From assembly GCA_026261815.1 (NCBI GenBank), contig JAMPIT010000575.1, forward strand, positions 36,815,501 through 36,879,500: a DNA stretch of 64,000 nt. Reading direction: 5' to 3'. The notes beneath the pieces were generated by a model, which did no database searches, had not been told where the DNA came from, and worked only from the letters and a program-made list of their open reading frames with translations. How positions within the stretch are numbered: position 1 is the first letter of the stretch; each line of letters opens with the position of its first letter. Source of the DNA: Monarcha castaneiventris obscurior (taxonomy: Eukaryota > Chordata > Aves > Passeriformes > Monarchidae). Positions 1 to 13,417 of this stretch are shown in pieces. The position numbers and the translations under genes were made by a program.

Positions 1-2312
1 GAAGCTTCATCTTTTTAAAAACCCATTATAGGCTAAATCTAAAAGGACCATAAACATAATGAAGCAATTCGAATGCAGAGTTTAACTTGCAATATAGTAA
101 ATGCTTGGTGGTTTTTTTCCTGTCATTCATTTTCACAGAAGAGAAAATCCTGGTTTCATGTTTACAGGCTAGATGTGCATCTTTAGACCCTTCCTGCATC
201 CTCCCAGCTCTTAGTTTCCATGCATCCTATTCTGTTTTCAGAAATTAAATTTCTAGTGTGCTAGGCAAGAACTTTTGCTTTAAATACATAGAAAGAAACA
301 CAGAGTTTAGTAGGAACCGCTCTTTTTCCACAAACACACCAGCCCAGTATTTCCTCTCAGTCAAATGGCCAAATTCAAGGTACAGAGAATGAAGCAGGAA
401 ACATAATTAGGCTTCTGTATAAACTCATGATTTGTTTAAATTTGTCTTAAAGTCTGAGTACAGCTATAATCCCCTAATCTCTAGGGGATAGTAGAACTGC
501 AAAACATTGAGGGAAGAATGATCAAAGATCTGTGCCTTTGTTTCCTCCCATATGAGGAAGAACTGAGTCACCAAGGATCTTCAGTCCAGAAAAGAGATGA
601 TCCAGAGGAAATATACTACAGATCTATAAAATCCTGAAAAGCATAAAGAAGGTGAATAAAAATTCATTATTCATTTTACCTTCTAATACAAGAAGAATAG
701 TAGGAGCTATTAGTCAAAGTTAGTTGAAGCAAGATGCGAAACCAAATAACCAAGCAAGATAGAAGACAGTATGCATCACAGACTTCCTACTTTGTCCAAA
801 AAGATTGCATCAAGGAGGACAGGGACATAAGGCATCCCAAATATATTACAGTGTTTCATAGCAAAAATGTTTGCTTTTGTTTACTTGTTGGGGTTGTTGT
901 TTTTGTTTTGTCTTTTTCTTTTTTTGGTTTAGATTGTGTGTGAAAACAGATTTTGTGGAAAAAATCTTTTAAAAATTGTCCATTAAAAACATTTAGCTTT
1001 CTACACTGCATAATAATGGATCCCTCCTCCAACTGCTTCTCCAGTTTCCTCCAAAGCATTTTGTTTTCATTGTATTCATTGGCAAGGGGTTCCACATCTC
1101 TGCTGCCCTTTCATGAATAACCATTTTCTCTGGCTTGTTTTGCTTCTTGCTTCAACTAACCAGTCAGAAGAGAGACACAGAAAAAAACCCTTTCTGCTGA
1201 AAATTTATATGGGACAGAAAAAATTATTAAGAATATTCCCATTCCTTCATCAGAATCTATATTTTATTATATTTTGCTTTCAGAACTTTGCATTTCCAAA
1301 GTTCTGAAATGCCAAATAATGTCATAGTCAAGAGATATATGGTCAACCACAAGCTAAGATAGAGCTTTGGTTTTGATTTCCATATTATCTTGAACGGTCT
1401 ACATAATCTACTCTGTTTCACCTCTCCTCACATAGAGTAGGGATAATATTTCACTATTTCCCATGGATATGAGAGAACAAAAATCCTTAATGAATAAGAA
1501 GTGAAGAGGTCTTATGCTGATGATCACACAAATGCTTAGCAGGATAATAGAGTATTCTGGCTGTGCTCTCTTAATGAAGCAATTAACAATTCAAAAAAGC
1601 CAATGATGAACTTTAAGCGATGAATAGAACTAATAGTAGTAAATTTCAGAAAATCTTTAATAACATTCTCAAACTGCAAAATGAAGAGTATCAAATCATT
1701 AACCAGGGAGTTAATTAGAAGTGATGCAATAATACAGGGAATGTGATAGGTGAGATCATTATAAGGAGTCTGGTGATATAAAGGTTCTCAAAATACGGTT
1801 AATCTTTCCACTATTGAATGATAAAAGGAAAAATCTGCTTTATTAAATTTCTTAACTAAGACTTATCCAACAAAACAGTACAACAAAAACTGATAGATAG
1901 ATCACAAGAATGTTATCTAAGACTAGGAGCATTTCCAACAACCTCAGGGTAATTCAAGTTGTATCTCAACTAATAATGCATATCCACCTCTTTTTTCTCC
2001 AACACCTTGTAACCTTCTTCTATGACTTCAGATGGTATTCCCTACTGATGTCCCTACTGTGTCATTTCAGAAAAGTCTTCATCAGATTAATATTTCAACA
2101 TAATTTCCCCCAGTTTTCTTTTTTCCATTGTGTCTATCTTCTCTTTTGTGTATGGAAGGTCAAAGCAAACATCAAAATTCAGTTTATCTATTTGCATTTT
2201 GCACTGCAGCCTTTCCACGGTGACTTACAGACTATGCTACCAGTGAAAAGGGTCTATGAACCAAATCCTGGCCTCAAGGGCAAGCGGTACTAATTATATT
2301 TTCCATTTACTT
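1..2312. other. Unique AT-rich non-coding DNA
   Basis: I see no gene or classifiable repeat here. Open frames are under 130 codons, lack domains and overlap on both strands. A T/G-rich stretch around 880-935 is low complexity. The longest frame (1910-2293, plus) resembles no family I know and has chance-level length for AT-rich DNA. Confidence 0.6.
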
Positions 2313-2372
2313 TTGTTAGCCCTCTTTATAGACAGGTTTTTTTGCAGATGGGGAAAGTGAAGATCTCTTACT
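2313..2372 (-). repeat. Possible MIR-like ancient SINE relic
   Basis: A short run ending in GCAGATGGGGAAAGTGAAG resembles the conserved MIR stretch that reads 'cagatggggaaactgagg' when seen from the reverse strand. Only this short piece is recognisable and flanking similarity fades quickly, so chance resemblance is possible. Confidence 0.3.
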
Positions 2373-5300
2373 GACTCTGCTCCATCTAACAGTGGAGATA
2401 TATCCTCTTCCTAATCTTATTGCTGTTTATTTTTAAAAAGTTCTTATTAAAAAAACAAAAGAACAAAGACTTTTCATGAGCATATTCACTGCAGTAAGAG
2501 TGCCTGTACAAAGTTAGTGAAGTATATGCAAGACAAGGTTTGTAAAATCTATCTAAACTGAAGAAGATTCTTGTCATAAGATTTTTATGAGTCAACTGTG
2601 TACTCATAAAAGCATTTGATTAATTAATTAAAAAGAAGTGTCTGAAGTCATACAACAGGAAGATTTTAATTCCTTCAACATGGTTTCATGCACATTGAAA
2701 CTTCCAATTTCTTTTCTTTCCCTCACAGAAATTTGGGTGCAATTCAGATATATGGGTAATTTTACTCAGGTAGCCCACTATCATTCAAACAGTCGTGAAT
2801 AAGAGCTCTTCAACATATTAAAAAAAAAAAATTGAAAATTTTGAATGCATCAACTTTCATATTTCCTTATATTTAGACATTTTGCTAGTGATAAAAAGTT
2901 TCTTCAACAACAACAATGTAAACACTTCAGTATCTGTATATTAATTCAAAAAAATACTAAAATATAACCAGAAAATGTAGCCTTATTAATTTCTTTCAGA
3001 ACCCATACCTTTAACTACCTGCTTCTTTAGCTACCCTGATGTTGTTTCTAACAGGATAATTCTCACCTTCTGGCCTATGTAGATTTCGAAATTGCCCTGC
3101 AGAAGTGTCTTTCTCCCAAGCTCCCTACTAAGGTATGAGTGATTCCATCCTAGGTACCTTTTTACACATCTATTGTCACCTGGAAGGAATAGAAACCTAG
3201 AAACCTTTCTTTACCTAGAATACCTCAATAGATTACTTGCTTAGGTATTTGCTCATATTCACTCTGTTTTCTCTAAATATCAGCTACAGCTATAACCATG
3301 TAAAGGTATAAACTTCCTTAAATAGTTTCTCTATGCAGCAAGATTTTCTGTGAATTTCATCTTTCAGTCATCAGTGTAAGGATTAGTATGTATTAACAGA
3401 TAAGAGCACTAGTGTGCTCTTATTTGAAACCAAAAGGAGCATGTGGGCTTATTTAGAGCGCACAGCATTTTGGCAGTGATCCTGCCATCATTCTGAGCTA
3501 TTTTGTATTCTATCTAGGACCAACAGCTGTGTTTATTCATTTGCCTTCAGCTGTTCAGGGGTCACTGGGACAGGACGGTATTTCCATCTTTAAATATTGA
3601 TGCAGAGTTAAGCTACAAAAGTAAAGGTCTCAAGTCCCCACTTCCTTCAGAGGACACAAACTTTTGGGAAGCTCTGGAGATGAAGGATAACTCTGAGGTT
3701 ATCATTAAAGGGTTTGGCCTGAAAAAGCATAATCTGAAGCTAGGAAATGAGCAGAATCTGAAATCTTCTCCTAAGAAACTAAGAATGTGGTGTTCAGTAG
3801 TCCAGTGGTGTTCCTGCCACCTGTCCATAACCAGCAGGGACAACTGTCATGTAAAGTAGTGGCCCTCATCAAAGGATAATCAGGATGTCAGTGCTAATAC
3901 AGAAGCAAAGACCTCAAAGATCTACTCAAGTCCAATGATCATTCATTGTGCAAACATATGGATGGATACCACAGAATTCCCTAATATAATTAACATTACT
4001 TAACCACCATCTCCCCATGCCTGTTTAAAAGCAGTCTTTGGTCTCCCACAGAGGTTTCAGTTAATACTTTGCTTCTGCTCCCATTAGATCTGATTTAATC
4101 ATGTGTATTTTTTATTTCCTTCTTTGATTCATGGGAAGTATTTATGCTTCAGTTGTTGCATTTTCATGTTCAGTGAATAAAATCTAATGTCCTTTGAGTG
4201 ACCTCATGTCCTCTCTACCCTGCCTCAAGTGATAAAAACAGCTACCACTCTGCTGGACTTGCAGAACAACTAGATAAGATGTTTGCTTCTAGGAGGCTAC
4301 TTGTCTTTCACTGACTTTCCCACCTTCCTTCATTTTACAGCTTCCACTTTCATACTGTCAGCGTAAGACTGGGCTGCTCTCTTGCCTCAGTCAGGAAAAG
4401 TAGTTATCCTTTTCCAGGTGTGCACAGCCATATGACTCCACTGGTGGATTACACAAATGCATAACTTGAAGTTTCCCCCCTCCTTACTTGCAATTCTATT
4501 TTCTGTACCTCCTGAACCCTCATAGTAATAAAATGGCTTTCAGCATTATAATGGTTCAAAAAGAGGCAAAATGGAGCCACTAAGCTTTCTCTAAGGAATG
4601 CCTGAAGTCCTGTCCTCCAACTAACTGCAGTATAGAACACCTCTGAACTGGCAGTGCAGGACACCTCTCGTTGCTTACAGCCACTGCTAGAGAGACTGAT
4701 GCACACGGACTCCTTCCACACATGCACATAATTTGAAAAATGACTGGCTGAAGGGCTCTTCACTCCTGTGTGGAAGAAGTCACAGTGCTATCTTTAGGTT
4801 GACTGGAAACCTCTGCCCCTGCAACAGCAAAACAAATAATCCTCTAACCTATTGTGGTGTTTAGTGGTATGTAAAAATGGACAAGACTAGCATTTCTGTT
4901 TTTCTCTGAGGACACCTGAACTAGATGTCACTCAATATGTTTGTGAGATCCAACAAAGGGAAAAATCAAAAGGAAAAATATATTGAAAATTCTTCACTTT
5001 TTGAAATTTGAAAATAGAGTGGGAAAGAGAAGGGCATTAGAGTTTAAGTGTATCTGAATAACCTGTAGACATGGTCTTTGCCATAGCCACCAATTTGGCC
5101 AAGAAAGAGCAAAGAAGGATCTTGAAGTGGTGCCAGTGACCAAATGAAAATATAACTTGGAGAAATTTTCAATATCATGAAAAATATTTAATCAGAGTAC
5201 CTTTTCCCCCAGTCCTCTTCCCTCTTCACCCTGAAGCTTTGAGTAGCAACAGTTCCACCAGTCTCAGAGATACCTCCTACACAATCCACCAGCTGTGGGA

Positions 5301-6920
5301 GCACCATTTCCTTCCACGTGGCATTAGATACAGAAGCTTCTGCACTTTCATTTCTGAATTTCTTTTGCCAGTGAAAAGCAATGTTTTCTTGCAAGGTTTT
5401 ACAATCCCCATAGTTCCTCAACAGAGTCTAGGAAAAGAACAAAAATAAAAAAGTGCACAAATAAATATAAATTAACACAGCAGCTACAAAGTGATATTAA
5501 AGAATGATTGCAATAAAATTCAAGTTTGACCTCAGGTATCTCCTTCCAGAGACTTTCCAATATCTTCCACATGGCATCACAGAAAAATCTCACAATACCA
5601 ACAACCCAATAGGAGGGGGAAAAAAGCCACTGCTACCCTGCCTACCTGCCAGGTGATCTATGTAACAAAAGTCCCTGTATCCTTTGAGGAAAATCAGGGC
5701 AAAGTAATACCCTTCTTTATTGTCCCAGTAGACAGGCCTTTAGAATAAAGCCTAGGACTTGGTTCTTGAACCCCTTTGTTAGGCTTATTTTGTTGGCAAG
5801 TTTCTCACAATAGTTATCTTTTGCAAGCCAAGATAGTCTGTAAGCACACGATATAAATGGCCATAAGGCCCCCTGCCAAGGTAGCAATTTTTAGAAGGTT
5901 TTGTTGACAAAGGTTTCAGAGTGTCTTAAAGATTACTCAAATATCTTTTGGCTGTCTAGTCACAATTACGTCTCTCCTCTCTCTATTTTTTCAATAGGCT
6001 GATCAATAGGGTTTGTTTACTGAAATATATGACAATATCTGAGGAGAGAGCATCATCTGTATAGTAAGAAAAATATATTGGACTGTTCAAAGGAAACTAC
6101 TGTGCCTGACCATCTGTGGAACTTCATGCTCTCATTTCACCTCTCTAACCCTCCATTTCCCCTCCCACATTTTATTCCATCTCTCAGTCTGAAGAGTTCT
6201 TTGTGATGGACTGACAGTGTGACTAAATAATGCCTAGTAAAACAAATTTCCTGTCTTGTGGAAGTCCCAGTACACTATTTTAATATACCAAGCAATAACT
6301 ATGGCATTTTTTATTAACAATGGAAATTCTACGTTCTCTATTTCCCATGATAAAGGTTATATGTTTGTAAGTAATTCAGTGATTTTTCACCTAAAACCTG
6401 AACAATAATATCTAGATTCCTACCTAACATATATGTTTTTGAAAAATTATCCTAATTCCATTAATTCAGCTTCATTACCAAATTTTGAAACACACTAAGA
6501 AAATTTCTTTTATTCTTCATACAATGCACTCTTGGAAAAAACTATTTGTGCACTTAAATACTGTTTCATAATCTGTTAGAGGAGTTTTACAGGTCCTTTT
6601 GAAAGTGTGACCTTTAATGCTGCAGTGCTTGGGAGAAAAATGTCAAGTTTTATTATTCATTTTTTTAGTTTGCATAAATTGCAACACAGTGACAAGGAAA
6701 GATACATTTTGACTGAACAAAAAAAGTGTTAAATTTCCAAGTAAAATATGGGAACTTTTCCCTAAATGAAGGGGCTGTCAAACTTTAAAGAACAACAACA
6801 ACTCATCTGCTGGGTGAAAGACACAGACCATCTCATGCAATCCTGCAGTGAGCATTAAATCACATGTGCCAGAGGTGCAGATGGTTGTTTAACCTGTCTC
6901 TAGCAAAATAACCTTTCCAG
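2373..6920. other. Unique AT-rich non-coding DNA
   Basis: I see nothing beyond a poly-A run near 2819-2831 and scattered short frames. The small frames around 4449-4763 (minus) and 5188-5593 (both strands) overlap each other and show no domain, signal peptide or membrane segment pattern. No splice-bounded coding exon is apparent. Confidence 0.55.
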
Positions 6921-7008
6921 TACTTTCATTTTACAGAGGTGGGTTAATTGTTGCCTACTCAGTTGCACATGCTAAAGGCTATACAAAATCACCACCAGAG
7001 ATAGAGTG
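6921..7008 (-). repeat. Possible MIR-like ancient SINE relic
   Basis: The segment starts with TTTCATTTTACAGAGG and continues through a region similar in layout to the tail-proximal MIR core read in reverse ('cattttacagatggg ... gcacagagaggttaag ... cacacagc ... cagagc'). It is heavily diverged, and the call rests on the order of several short matches. Confidence 0.35.
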
Positions 7009-10000
7009 AGGGATAAATACTGGAACATTGTTCCTTACAGACACAGTATGTTCGTAAATGGCAAAAATAACTGCCAAGCACTGAAGATCAAAATTACTGG
7101 TTTGGGCAAAATAGATGGTACTTTTAGGCTTTTGAAACTCTTAAAACTAACTGCAGGAGGAATTCTATAAAGGGTAGTTGATGAGACATATGCCTGACAT
7201 AGAAAAAGTCCCTCAAGCCAGAGGGAGTCTGTGAAGTCTAATGCCCTGAAGCATAAAGCCATACTTCCTATACAATTTTATTAAAGCTGATTCTTATGCC
7301 AAAAGATACTCAGTATAAAGATAAAGTAAAAAATAAAATACGTTCTAATACATCACTTTATTACCCTGCAGAGGTGTTTACTGAGAGGTGCTGTTGCTCT
7401 TCTCTGTGATCTTGTTGGCCACAGCATGCCTTCAGCATGCAAAGAGACACAGAAATTAGATGGCAGGATTGAAACTCTCACTTCTATCAGTTTGTGCAAT
7501 GTGCATTTTGAGAGCAATAACTTCTGTCTAGAAATATTCCTGAATGCTTGTGTGCCACACTGAAAGGCAACAAAGAACCCCTGGCAGCCCTTATCCCTCT
7601 TTTTGTGGAAGACTCTGCAGCACAAATGCCAGGAGACTGAACAGTAACCCATGTGCACATATCCACATGACCATGTAATAAATGCTCATTTATTCCAAAG
7701 TGTCTGATACAGTATTCACTGCATATTTTTGGTTGGCCCTGAGGGCCTAAAAATGTGGTACAGGAACAAATCTTGGCCTGTAATTAATTCACACCATGGA
7801 GACAATAAAATGGATACTGCAGAAACTCTCTAAATATGCTGAGGAGAAAAAAAAAGTTCTATTGTACAGTGCAACATATCAAACCAAGATGCATGGCTGT
7901 AACCTCGATTATTTTATGCTTGGTTCCACTCCAGTGTGAGTTTTCTCCAGGGCACTGGGCTGGATTTGTGTGTAGTAGCTCAAAGCTGTTACATGCAGGC
8001 TATTGTTTCAGTGCTTCTTCCCATGGGCTGCTCTGTACATGCAGTGATTATTTTACCCATGCTGTAGCTTAAACATTTTGTGAGGCTAATTCTTCCAGCC
8101 TATGAAGGGTGTCAGCACAGACATCGGGATTTCTCTATATGTGATTATATTTTGATCACAACATAAGGATAAAGGAAAAGTATCTCATTCATCCTCTTTT
8201 TTCCGTCTTTGTTTTGTGGGATTTTTTTCCCTTTTTTGTTTGGTGGATTTTTTTTCAGAGTGTGGGTCAGGAGGAACACTGGCTTTTTTTTCTCATTGTT
8301 TCCATGTTACTTTCTTAAGAGAATTATTTTATGGCTGCTGAGGTTTTGGGAAATAAGAAACTTATTTTACACAGGGCACTCATCACAATTCTTTCATCCT
8401 ATCTCCAGCATTTGTCTTTCTGTCCATCTCTTTGTCTTTAGGGAGGTATCATGATCTTACAGGTTGCTTCACAGAAATTAAATAATAACACCAATACAAA
8501 TACTAGTAATAATAATTCCTATTCAGATGGTCTGAAATTTTCTACCAAAGGAACAATCAGTGTAATGATCCAGAAACATTGAGTTCCAAGTGATTCAGAT
8601 TCAAGGAACTTTCAGTGGATTCAAGGAAAGATTTCAAGGGAACTATTGTTGAGGTCATGGCAAAAATCTGGTTTACAAAACACCAAAAACTAAAAGCTGG
8701 GACTTCCACGCAGACCTGAAAAACAAAAGTTAAGTTTAAATTCAGATGCATTTAGATTCGAGAAAGCTATTGGGCACAGGGTCAGGATAACCTAAATTAC
8801 AAAGGAAAAAGGAAAAAAAATCTCAGCAGGCCTAGACATTTCTTCTTGGCTATGTCTAATCTGCTCTTAAAATGCTTTGCTGCTACATGAGAACACTCAA
8901 GTTCTCATTGAAAACTATCAATTTTTGAAGAAACACATTTTGTGAAGCTGCTACAGTGAATTCTTCCAGACCACTAGATTTGTCCTTTGTGCCTTTTTGT
9001 CACTTGGCTCAACTGATTCTAATATTATTGGTTATGAAAATAATCAAACATAATATTTCTTTAATGATCAATGCCAGGAATAGCCCTATGATGCAGGTAA
9101 TCCCACTGTCGTTCTCTTTCCTTTAAGTTTCTAAGAAAAGCTTGAAAACATACCCTGAACACATCTTGTTAACTCAGATGAGAAGGAAACTAGAAAGAAA
9201 GAATAAAATGCTGTAACACAGCTGAAAAAAACCCTGCAGTGCAATTTCTATAGCATTCTCAAAACTGGGGTGTGGAGGAGGGAAGGTAACAATTGATTTT
9301 TAAGTGACCAGGAATACTGCAGCTGGAAGAGGAGGTTAAGATCACCTAGTAAATTCATGGTGAGTTTGGCACAAGGAGAATGGGCACAAGCTAGGCAGTA
9401 ATGAATTCAGGTTGAGAACTTGAACATATATTCTGCTCAGAAAAATAGTGAAGTGCTGGAACTTTCTTGTCAGGGTATTAGCAGCTAGAAATCAACATGC
9501 TTTTGAGGTAGGGTGCAATTAGCTTGTAAATGAAATTCTGCAGTGTGGCTGCCTGGGATAACAGCAAGCTGGCTCAAGCACAGACCTTTTCAGTCTTCTG
9601 CCTGTGACCTCATGCTGGCTCCTACCATTCCAAGACTACATCATCTTTTTTGGCTATGTGGGGCTCATCACAAAATGTTTTAGTTTTTTATTAAAAATGG
9701 AGAGCAGAATTTGTACACAGAGAATAGGAATTATTGCATGTTTCTGCATCTATTCACAGATGCTTGTGTGTGGGCAGACTAGATTACCATACTGCATCTT
9801 TTACAGCATTTGTCTTACTGAATTTCTTAATTTTTAAACAGTGTTTATATTTACAGTATATTTATTCTAGAATTGTTCAGTTGATTCATGTGGGATGGGG
9901 GAGAAGAATAATTAATATTTAGTATACTTTGACTTTTTTTATCAGTTGTTCATAAAGGATGGGAAATTTTCTTCATACTTTACTAGCACATAAGTTTGGT

Positions 10001-10688
10001 TTTATATTTCCCACAAGAAGCTGTGAGCATTGTGTTCTCCAGCTTTGAGCAAGCACATGGGTTGAGTCTGACTTTGTGTGCAAAAGGTGCAATAGATGTG
10101 GGCAATATTTAGCCAGATCTGGTTGCTCTGAATATCCTCTGGCTGAGAATTTTATGCAAAGAAGGCACACACGGGGAGTACTGATCACATCTAAATTTAA
10201 GCATCTACAACAGAAACAGGCACACAAGACCCCTGCATTCGGTAGGGATAAACCTTGTGTAAAGTGGCAGAGCAAGGAATTTCTATGCATACATCATTAT
10301 CATTTAGAGATACATTACATGCACTCTCACTCTTGCAGTTGTGCAAAAGCCATCTGCTTCACACTGGTATTGCAGTCCTTGCAACAGGACTATGAGAATG
10401 GTTAAAAGCCAGTAATACCAATTCTAACAAGGGAAAGGAGATTGTGGGAGGCAATTCATTGTTATAGTCTTTTTTTTTCATTTGCCCCATATAGAGTGAG
10501 TACTTCTCTACTGGAGAAAGTATATTCAAATCTTACAGTGCATCCTGGTTAATGCAACCACTTTTCCAAATAAGTGAAAAATAGACAAAAGGATTTAAAA
10601 GAAGTAGGGAGTAGAAGGAATGTATTGCTGTCCAATGCTCTCTCCTGAAAAGAAACTCATGAATTCTTATTCAGAACAAAATTACTGT
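7009..10688. other. Unique AT-rich non-coding DNA
   Basis: No gene or family-level repeat is recognised. A T-rich low-complexity segment lies at about 8195-8300. The overlapping opposite-strand frames at 9973-10405 cover the same DNA on both strands, which is expected of non-coding sequence with few stops. Confidence 0.55.
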
Positions 10689-11330
10689 GTCCAAACAAGC
10701 TCCACCACATCACACTATTTTTCACATACATGTCACACCAGTCCCAGAGCCCCACATCAAATCTCATTGTCCCAAAATGCCCAGATCCCAGCCTTTCTGG
10801 CCTAGAGCTTCCCACACTTCCCAAATCCAACACAGAGCCACAGTAGTCCTATGTCACTTGTCCCAAGATCTCCATCACCAGCTCCAGTACTTCCCGTCTC
10901 ACCCTCAGGTGTGTCTAACCCTAATACCCCCACAGCCCTCTGCTCTCTCAGCTTTGAGCTAAATCCCTTCCTTTGCTGAACCCTCACCCTGTGATGCCAC
11001 CCCCAACTCTGCTCCCCCCCAGCCCCAGCCTTGCTCACGCCTGAGGCTCTGGGGACGCGGGCCAAGCTCAGCAGCTGCCAGCACTTCAGATGTGTGAGCA
11101 TCTCCTCCTTCCCTCTCCTGCTGCCTGCCTACACTCACCACTGCCCTTCTGCAGCCTGCCAAGCTCTCTGCCAGGCTTCTGCTGGAAATTCCCAACACCC
11201 AGGCACGGGCTGCACTTGTTCAAAAATCTGCTCAGATGGTGCTCCAAGGACAGAAAAGGAAGACATATCAGGGAAACCCAGGCAGCTGATAGCTCTGCTC
11301 CTGCAGGGAGGCAGCTCTGTTTAGCGGCAA
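10689..11330. other. C-rich, GC-elevated patch without a recognised gene
   Basis: The plus strand is strikingly C-rich and G-poor from about 10690 to 11030 (many CCC runs such as TACCCCCACAG). It then becomes GC-rich with a few CpGs near 11035-11070. Several frames of 60-100 codons stay open on both strands, but they overlap each other and show no domain. The strand asymmetry suggests a decayed simple or minisatellite-type tract, or a piece of an unrecognised repeat. A distant regulatory or first-exon role cannot be excluded, but CpG density is too low for a clear CpG island. Confidence 0.4.
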
Positions 11331-11932
11331 TAAGGACTCTTGTTTTAATAATAGAACACAGCACTGAGATTTAATTAGCACTTATAGCAACATATGTCAG
11401 ATATCAATAGCTTTCAGTAGGCACTTGTGAGAATTGTCAGGACTGCAGACTTGGTGCCAGGGCAATTCTCTGCTCCTGCTTGCAGTGATGTAAGTCCCAT
11501 AACTTTCATTGTTGATCTTGTTTTTCACTGAGAAAAAGAAAGAAACATCTGGGATGACTGTTTATCTATTCAAACCATACTGTCTGTCAGTTTGTTATCT
11601 CTTCCTGTTTTCGGTGACGCCTTCTAGCTTTCCACCCCACACAACGATGAGTAAGCAGTAATCCTGATGCTAATCAATTACAGCTCCTGAATTAAGATTT
11701 TATGGCTGTTGGTATCAAACCGTGTTCTGCCTTGCAGAAGAATATGGCATCATATCACTTTTTCATTTGTTCAGATGTACTCACTATCAGAAAATGTAAT
11801 TAAATTGAAATATGCCATCTGTGAAACCCCAGATTGGTTTTAATCACCAGCATGGGTGATGTGAAGCTTATCTGTGCAGTACCATTGATAAGAAAACACT
11901 AGGCAAACAACAAATAAGGTGTGATATCCATT
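11331..11932. other. Unique AT-rich non-coding DNA
   Basis: Nothing recognisable was seen between the C-rich patch and the CR1 fragment that follows. Confidence 0.5.
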
Positions 11933-12020
11933 GAATCCTAGAATGGTTTGGGTTGGAAGGGACATTAAAGATCATCTAGTTCCAACCCCATTGCCACAGG
12001 CAGGGACATCTTCCACTAGA
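11933..12020 (-). mobile_element. CR1 LINE, 3'-terminal fragment
   Basis: On the plus strand the segment begins GAATCCTAGAATGG and continues with GGGTTGGAAGGGACATT, then 'aagatcatctagttccaac' and 'gccacaggcagggacatc'. This is the reverse of the highly recognisable avian CR1 3' end, so the element lies on the minus strand. Only about 88 bp remain. Severe 5' truncation is normal for CR1. No target-site duplication is visible, also typical of CR1. Confidence 0.93.
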
Positions 12021-13330
12021 AGGCAGCTTTTTCTGAATGAGACACAGGAAAAGTAGTCAGGGGATATTGCACCTTATTTTTCAAGGTGCATTTCTAACCT
12101 GTATCTGCACTGCTGGGCTATGAAGTAGAAAGAAAACATTCACCCAATTATGAATCCTACTTCAAAACTCACTTCAGACCTCTCTGAGTGCCCTGCCAGA
12201 CACAGAACTCAGTGTGTGAAGGACAGAAAAAAGAGTGAAAAGACTTTTGTGTGGCTCATTGAAGTCTGATCCTTATGTCCATGGGTGACTGTCAGACAGA
12301 GAAACCAGACTTCCTTTTGGAGGAATATGATCCAGTGTGCAGCAAAGTTCTGTCTTCAAACTGAGTATGTTGATCTTCATGTCTTTTTTTTTTAATTTAC
12401 ACAGAAACTGCAAAACATGTTCAACTTTTACTCCCTGAATCCAAGATTCTCATTTGGGCCCTACAACTAATTCTATTTTTCTGATTGGCTTGTACAAAGC
12501 CCTGGAAGTAGGCTTGGAATTTCTATTACAAACACATCTTCAGAAAAAAAGAAAACTCTTTTGAAATGTTTTAGAAAGCCACCCTTTTTGTTTTATATCA
12601 AACTGTCGTTCTGAACAGAACAAAGTTTCCTTTTTTCCTATTTTCATCTAATTCTAAGACTTGTAAATAGACAGGATCATTGTGCGCTTCACTTGCAAGA
12701 TTTTGTTCCCTTCAGAGCACACTCATAAAAGGGGAACTTTTTCCTCCCATTTTAATTTAATTAAAAGCTAAGATATGTTCGAAGCTTTGAGCTGATCCAA
12801 GGAGAAGATGAATGATCAAGGATATGTTAGCACAGCTGTGGGTAGCAAGGTTACAGCCCTTCCCTCAGTGAACAGAAGTGCAGGCAACAGGTTAGAAAGC
12901 AGTCCCGTGATTCTCACAAAATAGGTTTATTAAAACTAGACAGGAAGGGCAAGATAAATAAGAGTTGGAAGGCAATGAGAGCTTAAAGTATTTCAGTCTC
13001 CAGAGGTGAGCAGACTGGAATGGCCTACAATCATGCAGACAAAGGAGAAGGTTGTGATGCTCAACTAATGGCATTAAGGGAAAACACATTACATGAGTTC
13101 CTGCATCATTATCTCATGCACCTTTCAAGATATTCCCCTCTCAGTAGTAATTCATCTCAGAGATTTCTAGAGCAATCCCAAACTACACTGACTCATTCAT
13201 ATCCATTTAAATCTCTGGCAAACTGTGCACAATCTTATAGCTTCTTAAGAAGTTGCCAATGATCTCTGTGTTTATTTTTCCAGCTTGTGGGGTGTATTTG
13301 CTCTGTTAACTATAGATATCCATCTTTCTT
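12021..13330. other. Unique non-coding DNA
   Basis: No gene or repeat was recognised. Short opposite-strand frames at 12892-13262 overlap and have no domain character. Confidence 0.5.
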
Positions 13331-13417
13331 TTCCTTCCTTCCTTCCTTCCTTCCTTCCTTCCTTCCTTCCTTCCTTCCTTCCTTCCTTCCTTCCTTCCTT
13401 CCTTCCTTCCTTCCTTC
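13331..13417. repeat. (TTCC)n microsatellite
   Basis: About 21 near-perfect tandem copies of the tetramer TTCC make a pure pyrimidine strand. It creates a spurious Leu/Pro/Ser repeat reading frame. A T15 tract follows at about 13451-13465. Such long pure polypyrimidine tracts are likely length-polymorphic and can adopt triplex (H-DNA) structures. Confidence 0.98.
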
